Positions 8,349-18,498 are shown, counted from the first letter of the stretch. The stretch: DNA of 64,000 bases from Lentisphaerota bacterium (GCA_024225035.1 JAAEMX010000162.1:1-64000), one strand, 5' to 3'. Numbers and translations are program-made. The notes: generated from the sequence alone by a model not told the origin.

Positions 8349-10262
8349 ATGTGCGGTATAGCCGGAATAGTAAATCAGGGGAATTTACCTGATTCAGAAA
8401 AACTTATTCACTTAATGACAGATGCAATTGCACATCGCGGGCCGGACGACGACGGCTTCCTTTGCGATGAAAAAGTTGCACTTGGACATAGACGCTTATC
8501 TATTATCGACCTTGAAAACGGCCATCAGCCGATGAGCAATGAAGACGGCAACGTTTCTATCGTTTTCAACGGCGAAATTTACAATCATACCTGCTTCCGT
8601 GAAGAACTTATTTCTAAAGGACATACCTTAAAAACAAACTGCGACACCGAGATATTACTTCACTTATACGAAGAATACGGCCCGAACTTTTTAAACCGCA
8701 TTAACGGTATGTTCGCACTTTGTATTTATGATAAACGGCATAATAGAATTTTTCTCGCTCGTGACAGGATGGGCCAGAAGCCCCTCTTTTATTTCTGCGA
8801 CCACAGCCGTAAGAGGCTGATTTTCTGCAGTGAGCTGGGCGGTTTAAAGCAACACCCCGACCTGCCGCGTGAATTTAATTTACAAAGCATTCATGACTTT
8901 TTGTCTTTACAGTATATTCCGTGTCCGTTTACTATATATAAGGGAGTATATAAACTGCCTCCCGCAAACTATCTTGAATTCAATATTGACACCGGGCAGT
9001 TTAAAACAGAGCGCTACTGGCAGCTTGACTTTGCCAGGAAAAGTGATCTTGAATTTGAAGACGCCTGTGATCATTTGCGGGAACTGCTTACTACTTCTGT
9101 AAAACGCAGACTCATGTCAGACGTTCCTTACGGTGCATTTCTTTCCGGCGGCATGGATTCAAGTATTATCGCTGGAATCATGAGTAAACTTTGTGATCAT
9201 CCAGTCAAAACTTTTACCATCGGGTTTGAGGAAAAGCGTTATGATGAACGGCGTTTCGCGCATCAGGTTGCAGCCTCGCTTGAAGGCAAAGGCTTGTTTC
9301 CGATCGAGTATCACGAAAAAGTTGTTAACCCGCAGGATTTTGATATTCTTAAAAAGCTGGTCAGGCATTACGGCGAACCTTACAGTGACGCTTCAATGCT
9401 GCCGACATACCTGCTGAGTGAATTTACCCGGGAAAATGTCACAGTAGCGCTGAGTGGAGACGGAGCCGATGAATTGTTTGCCGGTTATGAACGTTACCTG
9501 ATAATGCGATACACTGCTTATTCAGACCTGCTGCCGCCATTCATGCGTCAGATTTTGCTTGGTCTGCCGGCTCAGCTGATACCTGACTCAGGAGAACGAA
9601 CTTTTACAGGAAGACTAAAACGTGCTCTTAAAACAGCGGCCGCACACTCAGACAGGCGTTATGTTGATATAATCAACCGCTTTAATGAAAAGCTGAAAAA
9701 GCAGGTTTACGGAGATAAATTTAGCGATTTCATTCCACAGTCAACCTATGAAACCATAAGCTCAGTTTATGATACTTCAAACGCGCTCAACCGCACTGAA
9801 AAAGTCATGGACACAGACATACAGACATACCTGCCTGGCGACATCCTTACAAAGGTAGACATTGCGTCCATGGCGTGTTCACTGGAAATAAGAAGCCCGT
9901 TTATGGATCATGAAGTCGCTGAATTCGCCGCATCTCTACCGCTTGAATACAAAATGTGCGGCGTTTCAAGAAAACATATCCTTAAAACTGCTTTTGAAGA
10001 TCTTATACCAATGGACATCCTGAATCGCCGCAAAAAAGGCTTTGGAGTACCACTTGCCGACTGGTTCCGCGGTCCATGGCAGAAAAAACTTCATGAGCAT
10101 CTGCTCGAGGGCAAACTGGTTTCAGAAGGTTTTTTCAAGGAAGCTCCTTTGAAATCACTTCTGCAGCAGCACTCGCTCGGAAGAACTGACGCAAGCTATC
10201 CGCTTTGGAGTCTTCTTGTTCTAGAGCTTTTCCTGGAACAGGAAGAACAGGATCTGGCATAA
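8349..10262 (+). CDS. asnB: Asparagine synthase (glutamine-hydrolysing)
   Basis: At 637 residues it has the usual AsnB length. The N-terminal class II glutaminase domain starts with the nucleophile Cys2 (MCGIAGIV) and contains AHRGPDDDG and VFNGEIYNH. The synthetase domain has the PP-loop AFLSGGMDSSIIAG and ALSGDGADELFAGYERY. It makes asparagine from aspartate, ATP and glutamine. Paralogues of the same length act in exopolysaccharide or exosortase loci, but nothing of that sort lies nearby, so the metabolic role is preferred. The gene stands alone, preceded by 234 bp of AT-rich DNA. Confidence 0.92.
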   Translation: MCGIAGIVNQGNLPDSEKLIHLMTDAIAHRGPDDDGFLCDEKVALGHRRLSIIDLENGHQPMSNEDGNVSIVFNGEIYNHTCFREELISKGHTLKTNCDTEILLHLYEEYGPNFLNRINGMFALCIYDKRHNRIFLARDRMGQKPLFYFCDHSRKRLIFCSELGGLKQHPDLPREFNLQSIHDFLSLQYIPCPFTIYKGVYKLPPANYLEFNIDTGQFKTERYWQLDFARKSDLEFEDACDHLRELLTTSVKRRLMSDVPYGAFLSGGMDSSIIAGIMSKLCDHPVKTFTIGFEEKRYDERRFAHQVAASLEGKGLFPIEYHEKVVNPQDFDILKKLVRHYGEPYSDASMLPTYLLSEFTRENVTVALSGDGADELFAGYERYLIMRYTAYSDLLPPFMRQILLGLPAQLIPDSGERTFTGRLKRALKTAAAHSDRRYVDIINRFNEKLKKQVYGDKFSDFIPQSTYETISSVYDTSNALNRTEKVMDTDIQTYLPGDILTKVDIASMACSLEIRSPFMDHEVAEFAASLPLEYKMCGVSRKHILKTAFEDLIPMDILNRRKKGFGVPLADWFRGPWQKKLHEHLLEGKLVSEGFFKEAPLKSLLQQHSLGRTDASYPLWSLLVLELFLEQEEQDLA

Positions 10263-10293
10263 AAAAAAGCCGCTTCATTATTTTGAAGCGGCT
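10260..10293 (-). terminator. Intrinsic terminator of the lipoprotein gene
   Basis: A perfect ten-pair stem (10268-10277 with 10284-10293, loop TTATTT) is followed on the minus strand by eight T residues. It sits between the convergent asnB and lipoprotein genes and terminates the minus-strand transcript. Confidence 0.8.
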
Positions 10294-10319
10294 GAATCAT
10301 TTCAATGTGCTTGCCAATA

Positions 10320-10949
10320 CTAGTTTTGGCTGCCGTATACTGCAACCGGTACTTTCTTCGGCTTATGGAATTGTTTTGGAACAGTAGGACGGCTGATTTT
10401 CTGCAGACGTTCTTCTTTCTTCTCAAGTTTCTTCTCAAATGCCTCTCTATTGAAATCTTTAGGTAGATTCTTGTCATACTTAATGAAAGATGCCCTGACA
10501 ACCCTGGTGTATGATAACGGAACAGTACTTTTCTTATCTTTACCGATATTTCCATAATACTGATCAAAATCACGATACAACTGGTTCCAGCCTGAATTAG
10601 TATAACTGCCTTCAGACCATACATTGATAGAATCCTGATGAATAAGTCCGGACTCAGCAATAGATGTAGGAACAACTTGATAAGCGTCAATCAGAATAGC
10701 GTCAGCACCACGGCCTTCACCTTCGCTGAGCAAGCGCTTGTATATTTCTTCACGAGTAAACTCATTGTATCTGCCATAAGCTACGCATCTGCCCATAACC
10801 AGATATCTTTTTTCAGGAATCTTCTTCCTGCTTTCATAAATATTGGGCTTGGTACATTCCTCGAACTTGGTGCCCTCATATTCAAAATGCATACAGCCGG
10901 TCAATAGTGACAATACAGTCAAGGCTGTAATCGAAATAAGGTTGCGCAT
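10320..10949 (-). CDS. Hypothetical lipoprotein
   Basis: The start at 10949 gives 209 residues and has an AAAGGG ribosome-binding site; a longer frame to 10991 lacks one. Residues 1-20 are a lipoprotein signal peptide ending in LSLLTGC, so Cys19 or Cys20 should be lipidated. The mature part is charged, with a KKLEKKEERLQK helix near the end, and contains no domain I recognise. The middle (EGEGRGADAILIDAYQVVP) resembles outer-membrane lipoproteins that carry a short alpha/beta repeat. It is transcribed alone and ends at a strong terminator. Confidence 0.7.
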   Translation of the reverse strand: MRNLISITALTVLSLLTGCMHFEYEGTKFEECTKPNIYESRKKIPEKRYLVMGRCVAYGRYNEFTREEIYKRLLSEGEGRGADAILIDAYQVVPTSIAESGLIHQDSINVWSEGSYTNSGWNQLYRDFDQYYGNIGKDKKSTVPLSYTRVVRASFIKYDKNLPKDFNREAFEKKLEKKEERLQKISRPTVPKQFHKPKKVPVAVYGSQN

Positions 10950-11197
10950 GGTTAACCCTTTACTGTTTCTCATATTATAAATGCTTACCACGCAAGATAA
11001 CCCGGCGTAAAGGTATTTTCAAGGAGAAAACTATGTCAGATTAAAAAATTATGAAGACACGACAAAACATACTACGAGGCAAAACTGCACCGGGTTATGA
11101 CTGAAGGTCACTTGATTTTGGTTTAGAATTATGATATTATTTTAATGCGTATCGCAAATCAGCTTTGTTTATTCAACAAAAGGACGGGAAATACAGC

Positions 11198-11953
11198 ATG
11201 AAAAAATTAATCATGTCTCTAATCGCATTCACTGCTTTTTCTGTATCGTTGTCAGCTCTTGACATCACTACTCTTGACGGCAAAACCTACAAGAATGCAA
11301 AGGTAACTAATGTGCTGCCAAACAGTATCGATATTTTTTACATCAAAAAAGACGGCACTCAGGTCATAAGGGGTATTAAATTTACGAATCTACCGGAAGA
11401 TATCCGAAAAAAATATAACTACAACCCCAAAAAATCTGAAGCTTTTGAAAAATCTTCACAGGAATACGTAGCCAAATTACATAAAGTTTTTGAAGAAGCC
11501 CATAAGAAAAACCTAGAAGTTTACAAAGCCCAACAAAAGTTTGCAAAACGCCTTGACCGCATGAAAGCCCTCATTTACGCCCACCGTATTGACGGAATGG
11601 TGCATATTATTCGTGCCGTTGGGACTAACGACTGCGTTGCTTATGTCAGCATCCGCTTCCCGACAATGCGCTACGGTAGACTTGGCAAGTTTTTTATTCG
11701 CGGCCTGACTGGTCCATCTGAAATGCGCTTTGCCGCAGTAATCTACCCAACAGGTGAAACAATTTCCCTGCAGGACGGTTACTTCCCAGTATATGACGCA
11801 AATATTAACCGTGCCGCTTTAGGCGCTATCGAAAAACTGAAAGGAACCAAAATTCCTGAAACCGTACCAACCCCAAGCGTGATTGATTACAAAAACCCGA
11901 AAATAGTTACGCCTCCAGGTAACCCTAAAAAAACTGCAAAACCTGCAAAATAG
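11198..11953 (+). CDS. Secreted hypothetical protein
   Basis: The start at 11198 gives a clear signal peptide (MKKLIMSLIAFTAFSVSLSA) and 251 residues. After it comes a short beta-rich segment (ITTLDGKTYKNAKVTNVLPNS), a form common at the N-terminus of PVC periplasmic proteins, then a charged helical stretch (residues 75-120) and a second globular part. The C-terminus is rich in proline and lysine. No enzymatic motif is seen. It lies 25 bp upstream of the PBP-like gene and may belong to the same cell-wall operon. Confidence 0.6.
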   Translation: MKKLIMSLIAFTAFSVSLSALDITTLDGKTYKNAKVTNVLPNSIDIFYIKKDGTQVIRGIKFTNLPEDIRKKYNYNPKKSEAFEKSSQEYVAKLHKVFEEAHKKNLEVYKAQQKFAKRLDRMKALIYAHRIDGMVHIIRAVGTNDCVAYVSIRFPTMRYGRLGKFFIRGLTGPSEMRFAAVIYPTGETISLQDGYFPVYDANINRAALGAIEKLKGTKIPETVPTPSVIDYKNPKIVTPPGNPKKTAKPAK

Positions 11954-11977
11954 TCAGGTTAAGCATTATGGACTATA

Positions 11978-12676
11978 ATGGACGAAATCCGTATTTTTAA
12001 AAAAAGGGCAGTTGCCGTTTTAATATTATTGGTGCTCTGGGCCGCAGCCGCGGCCGGAGCATTTTTGCATTATGCTCTTTTGAACCGTGAAAAATATATA
12101 AAACTTGGTAATAAAATAGCTTTCCGAAGAGGGACATTTTATCTTAGCCGAAGCAAAATACTGGACCGTAACGGTATCGTCCTCGCATGGACTGAGAAAT
12201 ACTACGATCTTTCATATCTGGACTTAAGCGGCAGCAATAAAAGACGTACTATAATAATTGATTACCTGAAAGAGATACTTCCTGAGCTTCTGCCAGAAAA
12301 AATTTCTGAAAATATATGGCTCCTTTATGCCGGACTGCCGCCACACACGATACCTAAGCTAGTGCCACTACTGTCAATATACCATGAACTGAAAATAACC
12401 CCGCGCCATGAACGCTGCATAGTTGCATATCCTGAAGTAAAGAAGTTTATCGGCACGGTCGAGCACGCAGGCGGACATCTTGAAGGAATTTCTGGCATAG
12501 AAAAAAAATATAATGATATTTTAAACGGTGAACCCGGTGAATATACTGTTATGCTTGACCGCCATAAGAATTGGATTAAGGGTTCATGGAAATTAACAAA
12601 GAAAGCCCAACCCGGTAAAAATGTTAAACTTAAACTTTCACTTGAAGATATCCGAGGCATGAAAAATGAAAAATGA
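11978..12676 (+). CDS. Class B PBP-like pedestal protein lacking the transpeptidase domain
   Basis: The protein has 232 residues, against about 600 for PBP2 or FtsI. It has one membrane helix (residues 10-32) and then the PBP-dimer (pedestal) region: KILDRNGIVLAWTE matches the TDRNGIPLA element of PBP2, and HLEGISGIEKKYNDILNGEPG matches the anchor motif. The chain ends just where the family enters the transpeptidase domain (QPGKNVKLKLSLEDIRG aligns with the x-G-x-D-x-x-L-T-x-D-x-x-x-Q strand). No SxxK, SxN or KTG motif is present. The SEDS gene starts 11 bp before its stop, so nothing further is encoded. It probably binds and activates the SEDS polymerase; this role is inferred. Confidence 0.75.
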   Translation: MDEIRIFKKRAVAVLILLVLWAAAAAGAFLHYALLNREKYIKLGNKIAFRRGTFYLSRSKILDRNGIVLAWTEKYYDLSYLDLSGSNKRRTIIIDYLKEILPELLPEKISENIWLLYAGLPPHTIPKLVPLLSIYHELKITPRHERCIVAYPEVKKFIGTVEHAGGHLEGISGIEKKYNDILNGEPGEYTVMLDRHKNWIKGSWKLTKKAQPGKNVKLKLSLEDIRGMKNEK

Positions 12677-13805
12677 CGACAAAGCAAGCCTCAAAAGCAT
12701 GATATCCAACAGCCCTGCCATGCAGAAGGTAATGATTGTCCAGGCACTTATATTTGTTCTTGGTCTCTGGGGCTGTATGGCTATTTACTGTTCTGACGTA
12801 CTGGGTAAATCACCGTTGCATTATGCTGGACGCCAATTATTATGGCTTACTATAGGCATGGCACTTATGTTTGTGGCACAGCGCATACCATTTGGGTTCT
12901 ACCGTGATAACGCTTTATGGCTCGGCGGAATAGCCTACCTGACACTTATCGCAGTGCTGCTCTTCGGAACTAGAATAAATGGTATGCGAGGCTGGTTTTC
13001 AATAAGCGGAGTTTACATCCAGCCGTCAGAGTTTGCCAAGCCTTTATTTATACTTGTAATGTGCAAAATTGGCTGCATGCGCAAAAAAAGTTTTAAAACT
13101 TTTCTTTTGCTGGGCCTGATTGCCGCGGCCTGGCTTGCTCCTATTATGCTGCAGCCGGATATCGGAACCGCAATTGTATTTCTCAGCGGTTTCATAGTTG
13201 TTTACTGGCTGCTTGGAGGCAAAGCCTGGCATCTGCTGCTGGTTTTTCTTGCTGCTATTCCTACCGGCGCAATAATTTTGTGGCGCTGTCATTATATAAT
13301 GGATCGCTTCACCGGGTTTCTCAACCCTGAGCTTGACCCCATGGGAAATGGCTGGCATGTTCGACAGTTTCAGTTTGCGCTGGCACGAGGCGGCATGTTT
13401 GGCGTAAAAATGGATAAGGCTGCCTGGGCAAACTCTTATTTACCCTTGGCACACAGTGACTCCGTATTTGCCACAATTGCTGAGGTTTTAGGCTTTGCCG
13501 GTACGATTCCTGTCATTCTGCTAATTATAGGGATTACCTTTATAGTGTTTAAAATCAGTATCAAGGCTGGAAATCGTTTTCGTCAAGTTTATATTATGGG
13601 AATGTTGTCAGTATTTGCAATTCAGGCACTTATTCATATTAGTGTCAACGTGGCATTACTGCCGCCAACAGGCCTTACACTGCCGCTGTTAAGCTACGGC
13701 GGAAGCTCCATGCTTTCAACATTTATAGGGTTCGGCATCATTTTCAGTGCCGCATCTTTCAAATTCAGAGAAAACGAGGAAACATATGTCAACCAAAGGC
13801 TTTGA
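12666..13805 (+). CDS. SEDS-family peptidoglycan polymerase (RodA/FtsW/SpoVE)
   Basis: This 379-residue polytopic membrane protein, with about ten helices, polymerises lipid II into glycan strands. Signature motifs are NGMRGWFSISG, IQPSEFAKP, QPDIGTA, LPLAHSDSVFATIAEVLGF (the Asp after His-Ser matches the catalytic aspartate of RodA and FtsW) and PPTGLTLPLLSYGGSSM. RodA or FtsW identity cannot be fixed by eye. The gene overlaps the pedestal-only PBP gene by 11 bp and the amidohydrolase gene by 20 bp, indicating tight coupling. SEDS enzymes need a class B PBP pedestal for activity. Confidence 0.9.
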   Translation: MKNDDKASLKSMISNSPAMQKVMIVQALIFVLGLWGCMAIYCSDVLGKSPLHYAGRQLLWLTIGMALMFVAQRIPFGFYRDNALWLGGIAYLTLIAVLLFGTRINGMRGWFSISGVYIQPSEFAKPLFILVMCKIGCMRKKSFKTFLLLGLIAAAWLAPIMLQPDIGTAIVFLSGFIVVYWLLGGKAWHLLLVFLAAIPTGAIILWRCHYIMDRFTGFLNPELDPMGNGWHVRQFQFALARGGMFGVKMDKAAWANSYLPLAHSDSVFATIAEVLGFAGTIPVILLIIGITFIVFKISIKAGNRFRQVYIMGMLSVFAIQALIHISVNVALLPPTGLTLPLLSYGGSSMLSTFIGFGIIFSAASFKFRENEETYVNQRL

Positions 13806-14577
13806 GGTTATTGATGCCCACATTCACCCATTCATTAAATCAGAAAATAACCTAAGCACATCGTGGTATAAAGGTATTTCAGAAACAGAAAATTTCTTTT
13901 CAAAACTTAAAGAAGCGGGCGTAGATAAATGCTGCGGCAGCGTTATCAGGCCAATAAAGAATCCAACCTGGGCAGAATTACACGCCTTAAACACAGAAGC
14001 TGTTAAACTACAGAAAAAATACAATGATTTCTTTCTTCCCGGAATTATTGTACACGAAAGCTATCCTGATGAATCCTGTCGTGAACTTGAAACCATGACC
14101 AAAGAAAGCGGCATTGGCTGGGTTGGTGAACTCGTACCATATATGATGGGAAGCCGCACCTACCTATCAAAAGAAATGCTGCAAATTTTTGATATGGCTG
14201 CTCAGCTCAATCTCCCGGTAAATACCCACCCGACAACTCTTGAAGAACTTGATGAACTCTGTTCTAAACTGCCTGACCTGAAGCTTGTAATAGCCCACCC
14301 CGGAAACAGCAAAGTCGATTACCAGGCAAGGCTTGACATCTTAAAGAAACATCCTAACGCCCACCTCGATATTTCAGCAACTGGTGTTTCCCGTTACGGC
14401 ATGCTGCGTCACGGTATTAACGAATCAGGTAGAGACCGACTTTTATTCGGTTCGGACTTTCCGATCAACAATGTACATATGCAAATACAAGGCATCCTTT
14501 TTGAAGACCTTACTGACAATGAGACTGAAGCCGTACTCAGCGGTAATTTCAAACGTCTCTACCTGGGTGAATGCTAG
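13786..14577 (+). CDS. Amidohydrolase family protein (Amidohydro_2 type)
   Basis: The start at 13786 has a GAGGA ribosome-binding site 5 bp upstream and gives 263 residues; longer in-frame starts lie inside the SEDS gene. The TIM-barrel metal motif VIDAHIHPF is at the N-terminus. Other metal ligands are in VNTHPTT, LVIAHPGN and LLFGSDFPINN, which carries the final catalytic Asp. The family holds hydrolases and decarboxylases of small molecules. The substrate is not evident, and a link to cell-wall synthesis rests only on the 20-bp overlap. Confidence 0.82.
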   Translation: MSTKGFEVIDAHIHPFIKSENNLSTSWYKGISETENFFSKLKEAGVDKCCGSVIRPIKNPTWAELHALNTEAVKLQKKYNDFFLPGIIVHESYPDESCRELETMTKESGIGWVGELVPYMMGSRTYLSKEMLQIFDMAAQLNLPVNTHPTTLEELDELCSKLPDLKLVIAHPGNSKVDYQARLDILKKHPNAHLDISATGVSRYGMLRHGINESGRDRLLFGSDFPINNVHMQIQGILFEDLTDNETEAVLSGNFKRLYLGEC

Positions 14578-15347
14578 AATATTTCAGCAATTGAAATTAT
14601 CAGTTTGACTGCCGCTGCTACCGCTAAAAACTGAATAATAATATTGAACCACTTCTGCGGCATTTTCTTGAGCAGAAAAATACCGAGAGCTGCCCCGACG
14701 GCAATTGCCGGAAGCATCACAATATCCGCCTTTAAAGATGACATAGTGATTCTTCCGTCCCAAATAAACAGCGGTATTTTCAACCAATTTATAATCAAAC
14801 AATACCATGCAAGAGTTCCCATGTATTGTTCTTTAGACAACTGCATAGCCAAAAGGTAGATTACCAGCACAGGCCCTGCAGCATTGGCCAATTGTGTAGT
14901 CAATCCGGCGGCAAAACCCATTGTAGCTGCGAAATACCATTGATGTGGCACTTTCAGTTCCTTGCCAGCTTTGCGACGAAGCCAGAAATTAATTATCAGC
15001 ATTGCCATAACTATTAACCCAATAACTGGTCTTAACATGTCATCACTAATATATCTAATCACCAAAGAACCGACACCAATTCCAGCCAGCGCCCAAGGCA
15101 AAAGCCGCAATACATGCTTCCATTGTGCATGGCGACGATAATAAAGAACAGCAAACATGTCAGCCATCGCCAATAATAGCAACAGTAGTCCAGTTGATGC
15201 CTTGGCTGCAACAACCATTGCCATTAAAGGAACACTTAAAATACCGACTCCAGGCACTCCGGTTTTACTCACTCCAACCATTACTGCACTAAACATTAAA
15301 ACAGTCAGTTGTTCATTTGTAAAACCCTCAAGAAACACATCCAGCAT
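14574..15347 (-). CDS. TauE/SafE-family membrane exporter
   Basis: The start at 15347 has an AAAGGA ribosome-binding site 7 bp upstream and gives 257 residues. The ATGs at 15365 and 15404 lack one. It has about eight membrane helices, with the family glycine motif VGVSKTGVPGVGILSVPLMA near the N-terminus and a second repeat around FAAGLTTQLANAAGPVLVIY. TauE/SafE proteins export sulfite, sulfoacetate or other small organic anions. Nothing nearby indicates the cargo. The 3' end overlaps the convergent amidohydrolase gene by 4 bp. Confidence 0.85.
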   Translation of the reverse strand: MLDVFLEGFTNEQLTVLMFSAVMVGVSKTGVPGVGILSVPLMAMVVAAKASTGLLLLLLAMADMFAVLYYRRHAQWKHVLRLLPWALAGIGVGSLVIRYISDDMLRPVIGLIVMAMLIINFWLRRKAGKELKVPHQWYFAATMGFAAGLTTQLANAAGPVLVIYLLAMQLSKEQYMGTLAWYCLIINWLKIPLFIWDGRITMSSLKADIVMLPAIAVGAALGIFLLKKMPQKWFNIIIQFLAVAAAVKLIISIAEIF

Positions 15348-15568
15348 TAGCCAATCCTTTTGCATACTAGTTATTTTATAATAAACTATCCAGCAAAATA
15401 GCATAAATCAATAATTTCATTGATCTATTTAATTTTAAAATCATAAATTTGCCCAAAGCTTTTATTTTTATTTTCAATCGCACTTGATAGGCTCCAGCTA
15501 CTGGCTAAATTAAAAGAACTTAACCATTTCACACATAATACTTCATTTTACTTTTAGGAAATCTGTGA

Positions 15569-16402
15569 ATGTTTCAGGAACTTGAAGAAATTAACAAAAA
15601 ACCAAAACCTTTCGAATTTTACACTGCAGAAGAACTTTGGACTAATCAGCATACAGCAGAACAAATGCTCAAATATCACCTTAACGAATCTGTAGACTTA
15701 TCTTCACGTAATAAGAAATTTATCGGTAAATCTTCTGCATGGATTATTGATCACTTTAACTTGAATGAAAAATCAAAAGTAATTGATTTCGGGTGCGGCC
15801 CGGGTCTATACACTACCCGTTTTGCAGAATGCGGAGCGCAAGTCACCGGACTTGATTTTTCTGATAACTCAATCCAATACGCTAAGAAGACAGCAGCCTC
15901 AAAAGGCTTTGACATTAATTATATCAAAACCAATTACCTTGATTTTAAAACCGAGGAAAAATTTGACCTGATAACTATGATCATGTGTGATTTCTGCGCC
16001 CTATCCCCTGAACAGAGGATGCAGCTTCTAAGCATATTCAAGGGAATTTTAGCTTCTGGCGGTTCAATCCTTCTGGATGTTTATACTATCAGTGCTTTCA
16101 ACAAAAGAGCTGAATCCGCCGGCTATGAAGCTAATCTTCTTAATAACTTCTGGTCTCCTGATAAATATTATGGATTCCTGAACGTATTCAAATATGATGC
16201 TGAAAAGGTGGTTCTTGACAAATACACAATTATTGAAGAATCAAGAGCTCGCACTGTTTATAACTGGCTACAATACTTTAATGAGAATTCAATCTCCAGT
16301 GAAATTTCTGATAACAGCCTAGTAATCAAAGAATTGTACTCAGATGTTGCCGGGACAGAATACTGCATCGACAATGATGAAATGGCATTAGTCATTGGCT
16401 GA
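15569..16402 (+). CDS. Class I SAM-dependent methyltransferase
   Basis: It is a 277-residue Rossmann-type methyltransferase. Motif I is VIDFGCGPGLYTTRFAECG (about residues 71-89), followed by the acidic strand-2 motif VTGLDFS and post-motif FDLITMIMCDFCAL. The N-terminal 60 residues are helical (ELWTNQHTAEQMLKYHL). The substrate is unknown. It may modify a small molecule, because no RNA- or protein-binding domain is attached. It is monocistronic and followed by a terminator. Confidence 0.85.
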   Translation: MFQELEEINKKPKPFEFYTAEELWTNQHTAEQMLKYHLNESVDLSSRNKKFIGKSSAWIIDHFNLNEKSKVIDFGCGPGLYTTRFAECGAQVTGLDFSDNSIQYAKKTAASKGFDINYIKTNYLDFKTEEKFDLITMIMCDFCALSPEQRMQLLSIFKGILASGGSILLDVYTISAFNKRAESAGYEANLLNNFWSPDKYYGFLNVFKYDAEKVVLDKYTIIEESRARTVYNWLQYFNENSISSEISDNSLVIKELYSDVAGTEYCIDNDEMALVIG

Positions 16403-16419
16403 AATTCAACGCTTTTACC

Positions 16420-16464
16420 GTCCGAATGCTGATAACAATTAGCATTTGGACATTCATTTTTTAT
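16420..16464 (+). terminator. Intrinsic terminator of the methyltransferase gene
   Basis: An 11-pair stem (16420-16430 with 16441-16451, one G-T pair, loop GATAACAATT) is followed by a T-rich run at 16453-16464. It lies 17 bp after the methyltransferase stop. The remaining DNA up to typA (16465-16686) shows no gene. Confidence 0.7.
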
Positions 16465-16686
16465 TATCACTCTTCTCTCCTAACCGCTGAAAATCTAAAT
16501 ATTTACAAATTTATTCAACCAAAGTTCCCTAATGCACATGAATTTACAAAAGTTTATGCTATATTACACGCTTTTGCTAAGCATGTATGGATGCACGCTG
16601 CTCAATAGTATCTCAGCAGCTTATTATATATATAAATAAAGATTTTAACTTTTACAAAGCTAAGCGGCTTTAAGTTCAGGAATTAT

Positions 16687-18498
16687 ATGACTCAAATTAG
16701 AAATATCGCCATAATTGCGCACGTTGACCACGGTAAAACCACCCTTGTGGATGAAATTCTCAAACAGGCCAAAATTTTCAGGGACAATCAGGATGTTCAG
16801 GAGTGCTTTCTGGACAGCAATGACTTGGAACGTGAGCGCGGCATAACTATTCTTTCTAAAAATATCAGTATTGATTATAAAGACGTCAAAATCAACATCA
16901 TTGACACCCCGGGCCATAGTGACTTCGGTGGACAGGTTGAGCGTGTCCTGAAACTGGCAGACGGTGTTTTACTCCTTGTAGACGCTGCTGAGGGCCCAAT
17001 GCCGCAGACCAGATTTGTACTTGACAAAGCACTGCGCCTTGGTTTACGCCCTGTCGTAGTTATTAATAAAATCGACAAGCCTGATGCCCGCCCCGATGTA
17101 ATTCATGACAAAGTGTTTGACCTTTTCTGTGAACTTGATGCCGATGAAGACCAGCTTGAATTCCCCCTCCTCTATGCCAGCGGCAAAGACGGCTGGGCTG
17201 ACAAAGATTATGAAAATGGCGCAAAAGATTCTATCCTTCCATTAATGGACGCCATTCTTGAATATATTCCAGGACCGGATTATCGTCCGGGACCGGTACA
17301 GGCACAGGTCGCCACCCTTGACTATTCTGAATATGTAGGCCGAATTGGTATCGGTCGCGTTTACCGTGGTGACTTAAGCATTAATGCTCCGCTCAGTATA
17401 ATTAAGCGCGATGGCACTGTAAAACCTGCTCAGATAAAGAAACTTTTCGTTTTTGAAGGAATCGGCCGCAAGGAAACAGACGTCGTCAAATGCGGTGACC
17501 TCTGTGCGATTGTCGGTATTGATGATATTGATATCAGCGATACTATAACTGATCCGGAACACCTTGATCAAATGCCGCCTATTGCTATTGACGAGCCTAC
17601 AATCTCAATGCTCTTCAGAGTGAATGACTCGCCTTTTTATGGTAAAGAAGGAAAGTTCGTATCAAGCCGCCACTTGCGTGAAAGGCTTTTCCGTGAAGCG
17701 GAAAGAGATGTAGCTCTGCATGTCAGCGAAATGAATGGCGAAGCTTTCAAAGTAAGCGGTCGCGGAGTTCTTCACCTGGCGATCCTTATTGAGAATATGC
17801 GTCGTGAAGGTTACGAACTTGGCGTCAGCAAACCACATGTAATTTACAAGACTATTGATGAACAGAGCTGCGAACCTATTGAAGCATTGACCGTTGATGT
17901 CCCTGAAGAGTTTGCCGGAAGAATTATCGAACTCGTCGGCACCCGAAAAGGTGAAATGACTCACATGGAATCAAGAGGGCCGCGTCAGCTTATAGAATTT
18001 GAAATTCCTACTCGCGGCATCATCGGCTTACGCAGCAAAGCTTTGACCGCCAGTGCCGGGGAAGCTATTGTATCGCACCGTTTCCTTCGCTATGCTCCTT
18101 ATAAAGGAGAAATTCCGCACCGTCTGGTTGGCACACTCGTTAGCATGAGTCAAGGCAAAGCAGCGGCTTATGCGATCGACGCTCTGCAACAACGCGGTGT
18201 TTTCATCATTTCTCCAAATGAGAGCACCTATGAAGGCATGATTGTGGGAGAACATGCCAAAGAAAGTGATCTGGTAGTTAATCTACAGAAAACTAAACAG
18301 TTGACCAATGTTCGCGCTTCCGGCTCTGACAGAGGCCTGAAAATTGCTCCTGCCCGCAACCTCAGTCTGGAACAGGCACTTGAATATATTGAGGATGATG
18401 AGCTGGTAGAAGTCACTCCAGAAAATATAAGACTGAGAAAACTCTATCTTACTGAAATTGAACGTAAGCGAATGAAGAACAAGAAATTAGAATATTAA
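16687..18498 (+). CDS. typA: Ribosome-associated GTPase TypA/BipA
   Basis: The 603-residue length is typical of TypA. The GTPase domain has [16 protein letters not shown] (G1), RGITI (G2), [10 protein letters not shown] (G3) and [10 protein letters not shown] (G4), followed by domain II, the EF-G-like domains III and V, and the BipA-specific C-terminal domain ([19 protein letters not shown]). It binds the ribosome and assists 50S assembly and stress adaptation. It is followed by the zinc-ribbon gene and an EF-G paralogue on the same strand. Confidence 0.95.
   Translation: MTQIRNIAIIAHVDHGKTTLVDEILKQAKIFRDNQDVQECFLDSNDLERERGITILSKNISIDYKDVKINIIDTPGHSDFGGQVERVLKLADGVLLLVDAAEGPMPQTRFVLDKALRLGLRPVVVINKIDKPDARPDVIHDKVFDLFCELDADEDQLEFPLLYASGKDGWADKDYENGAKDSILPLMDAILEYIPGPDYRPGPVQAQVATLDYSEYVGRIGIGRVYRGDLSINAPLSIIKRDGTVKPAQIKKLFVFEGIGRKETDVVKCGDLCAIVGIDDIDISDTITDPEHLDQMPPIAIDEPTISMLFRVNDSPFYGKEGKFVSSRHLRERLFREAERDVALHVSEMNGEAFKVSGRGVLHLAILIENMRREGYELGVSKPHVIYKTIDEQSCEPIEALTVDVPEEFAGRIIELVGTRKGEMTHMESRGPRQLIEFEIPTRGIIGLRSKALTASAGEAIVSHRFLRYAPYKGEIPHRLVGTLVSMSQGKAAAYAIDALQQRGVFIISPNESTYEGMIVGEHAKESDLVVNLQKTKQLTNVRASGSDRGLKIAPARNLSLEQALEYIEDDELVEVTPENIRLRKLYLTEIERKRMKNKKLEY

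Noticed and set aside
10196-10690. A long minus-strand frame overlapping the lipoprotein gene
   Set aside because: It is a shadow of the lipoprotein gene in another frame, crosses a strong terminator, and lacks a ribosome-binding site.
11978-12676. The short PBP as a frameshifted or truncated pseudogene
   Set aside because: The SEDS gene overlaps its stop in the expected coupled manner, and no transpeptidase sequence follows in any frame.
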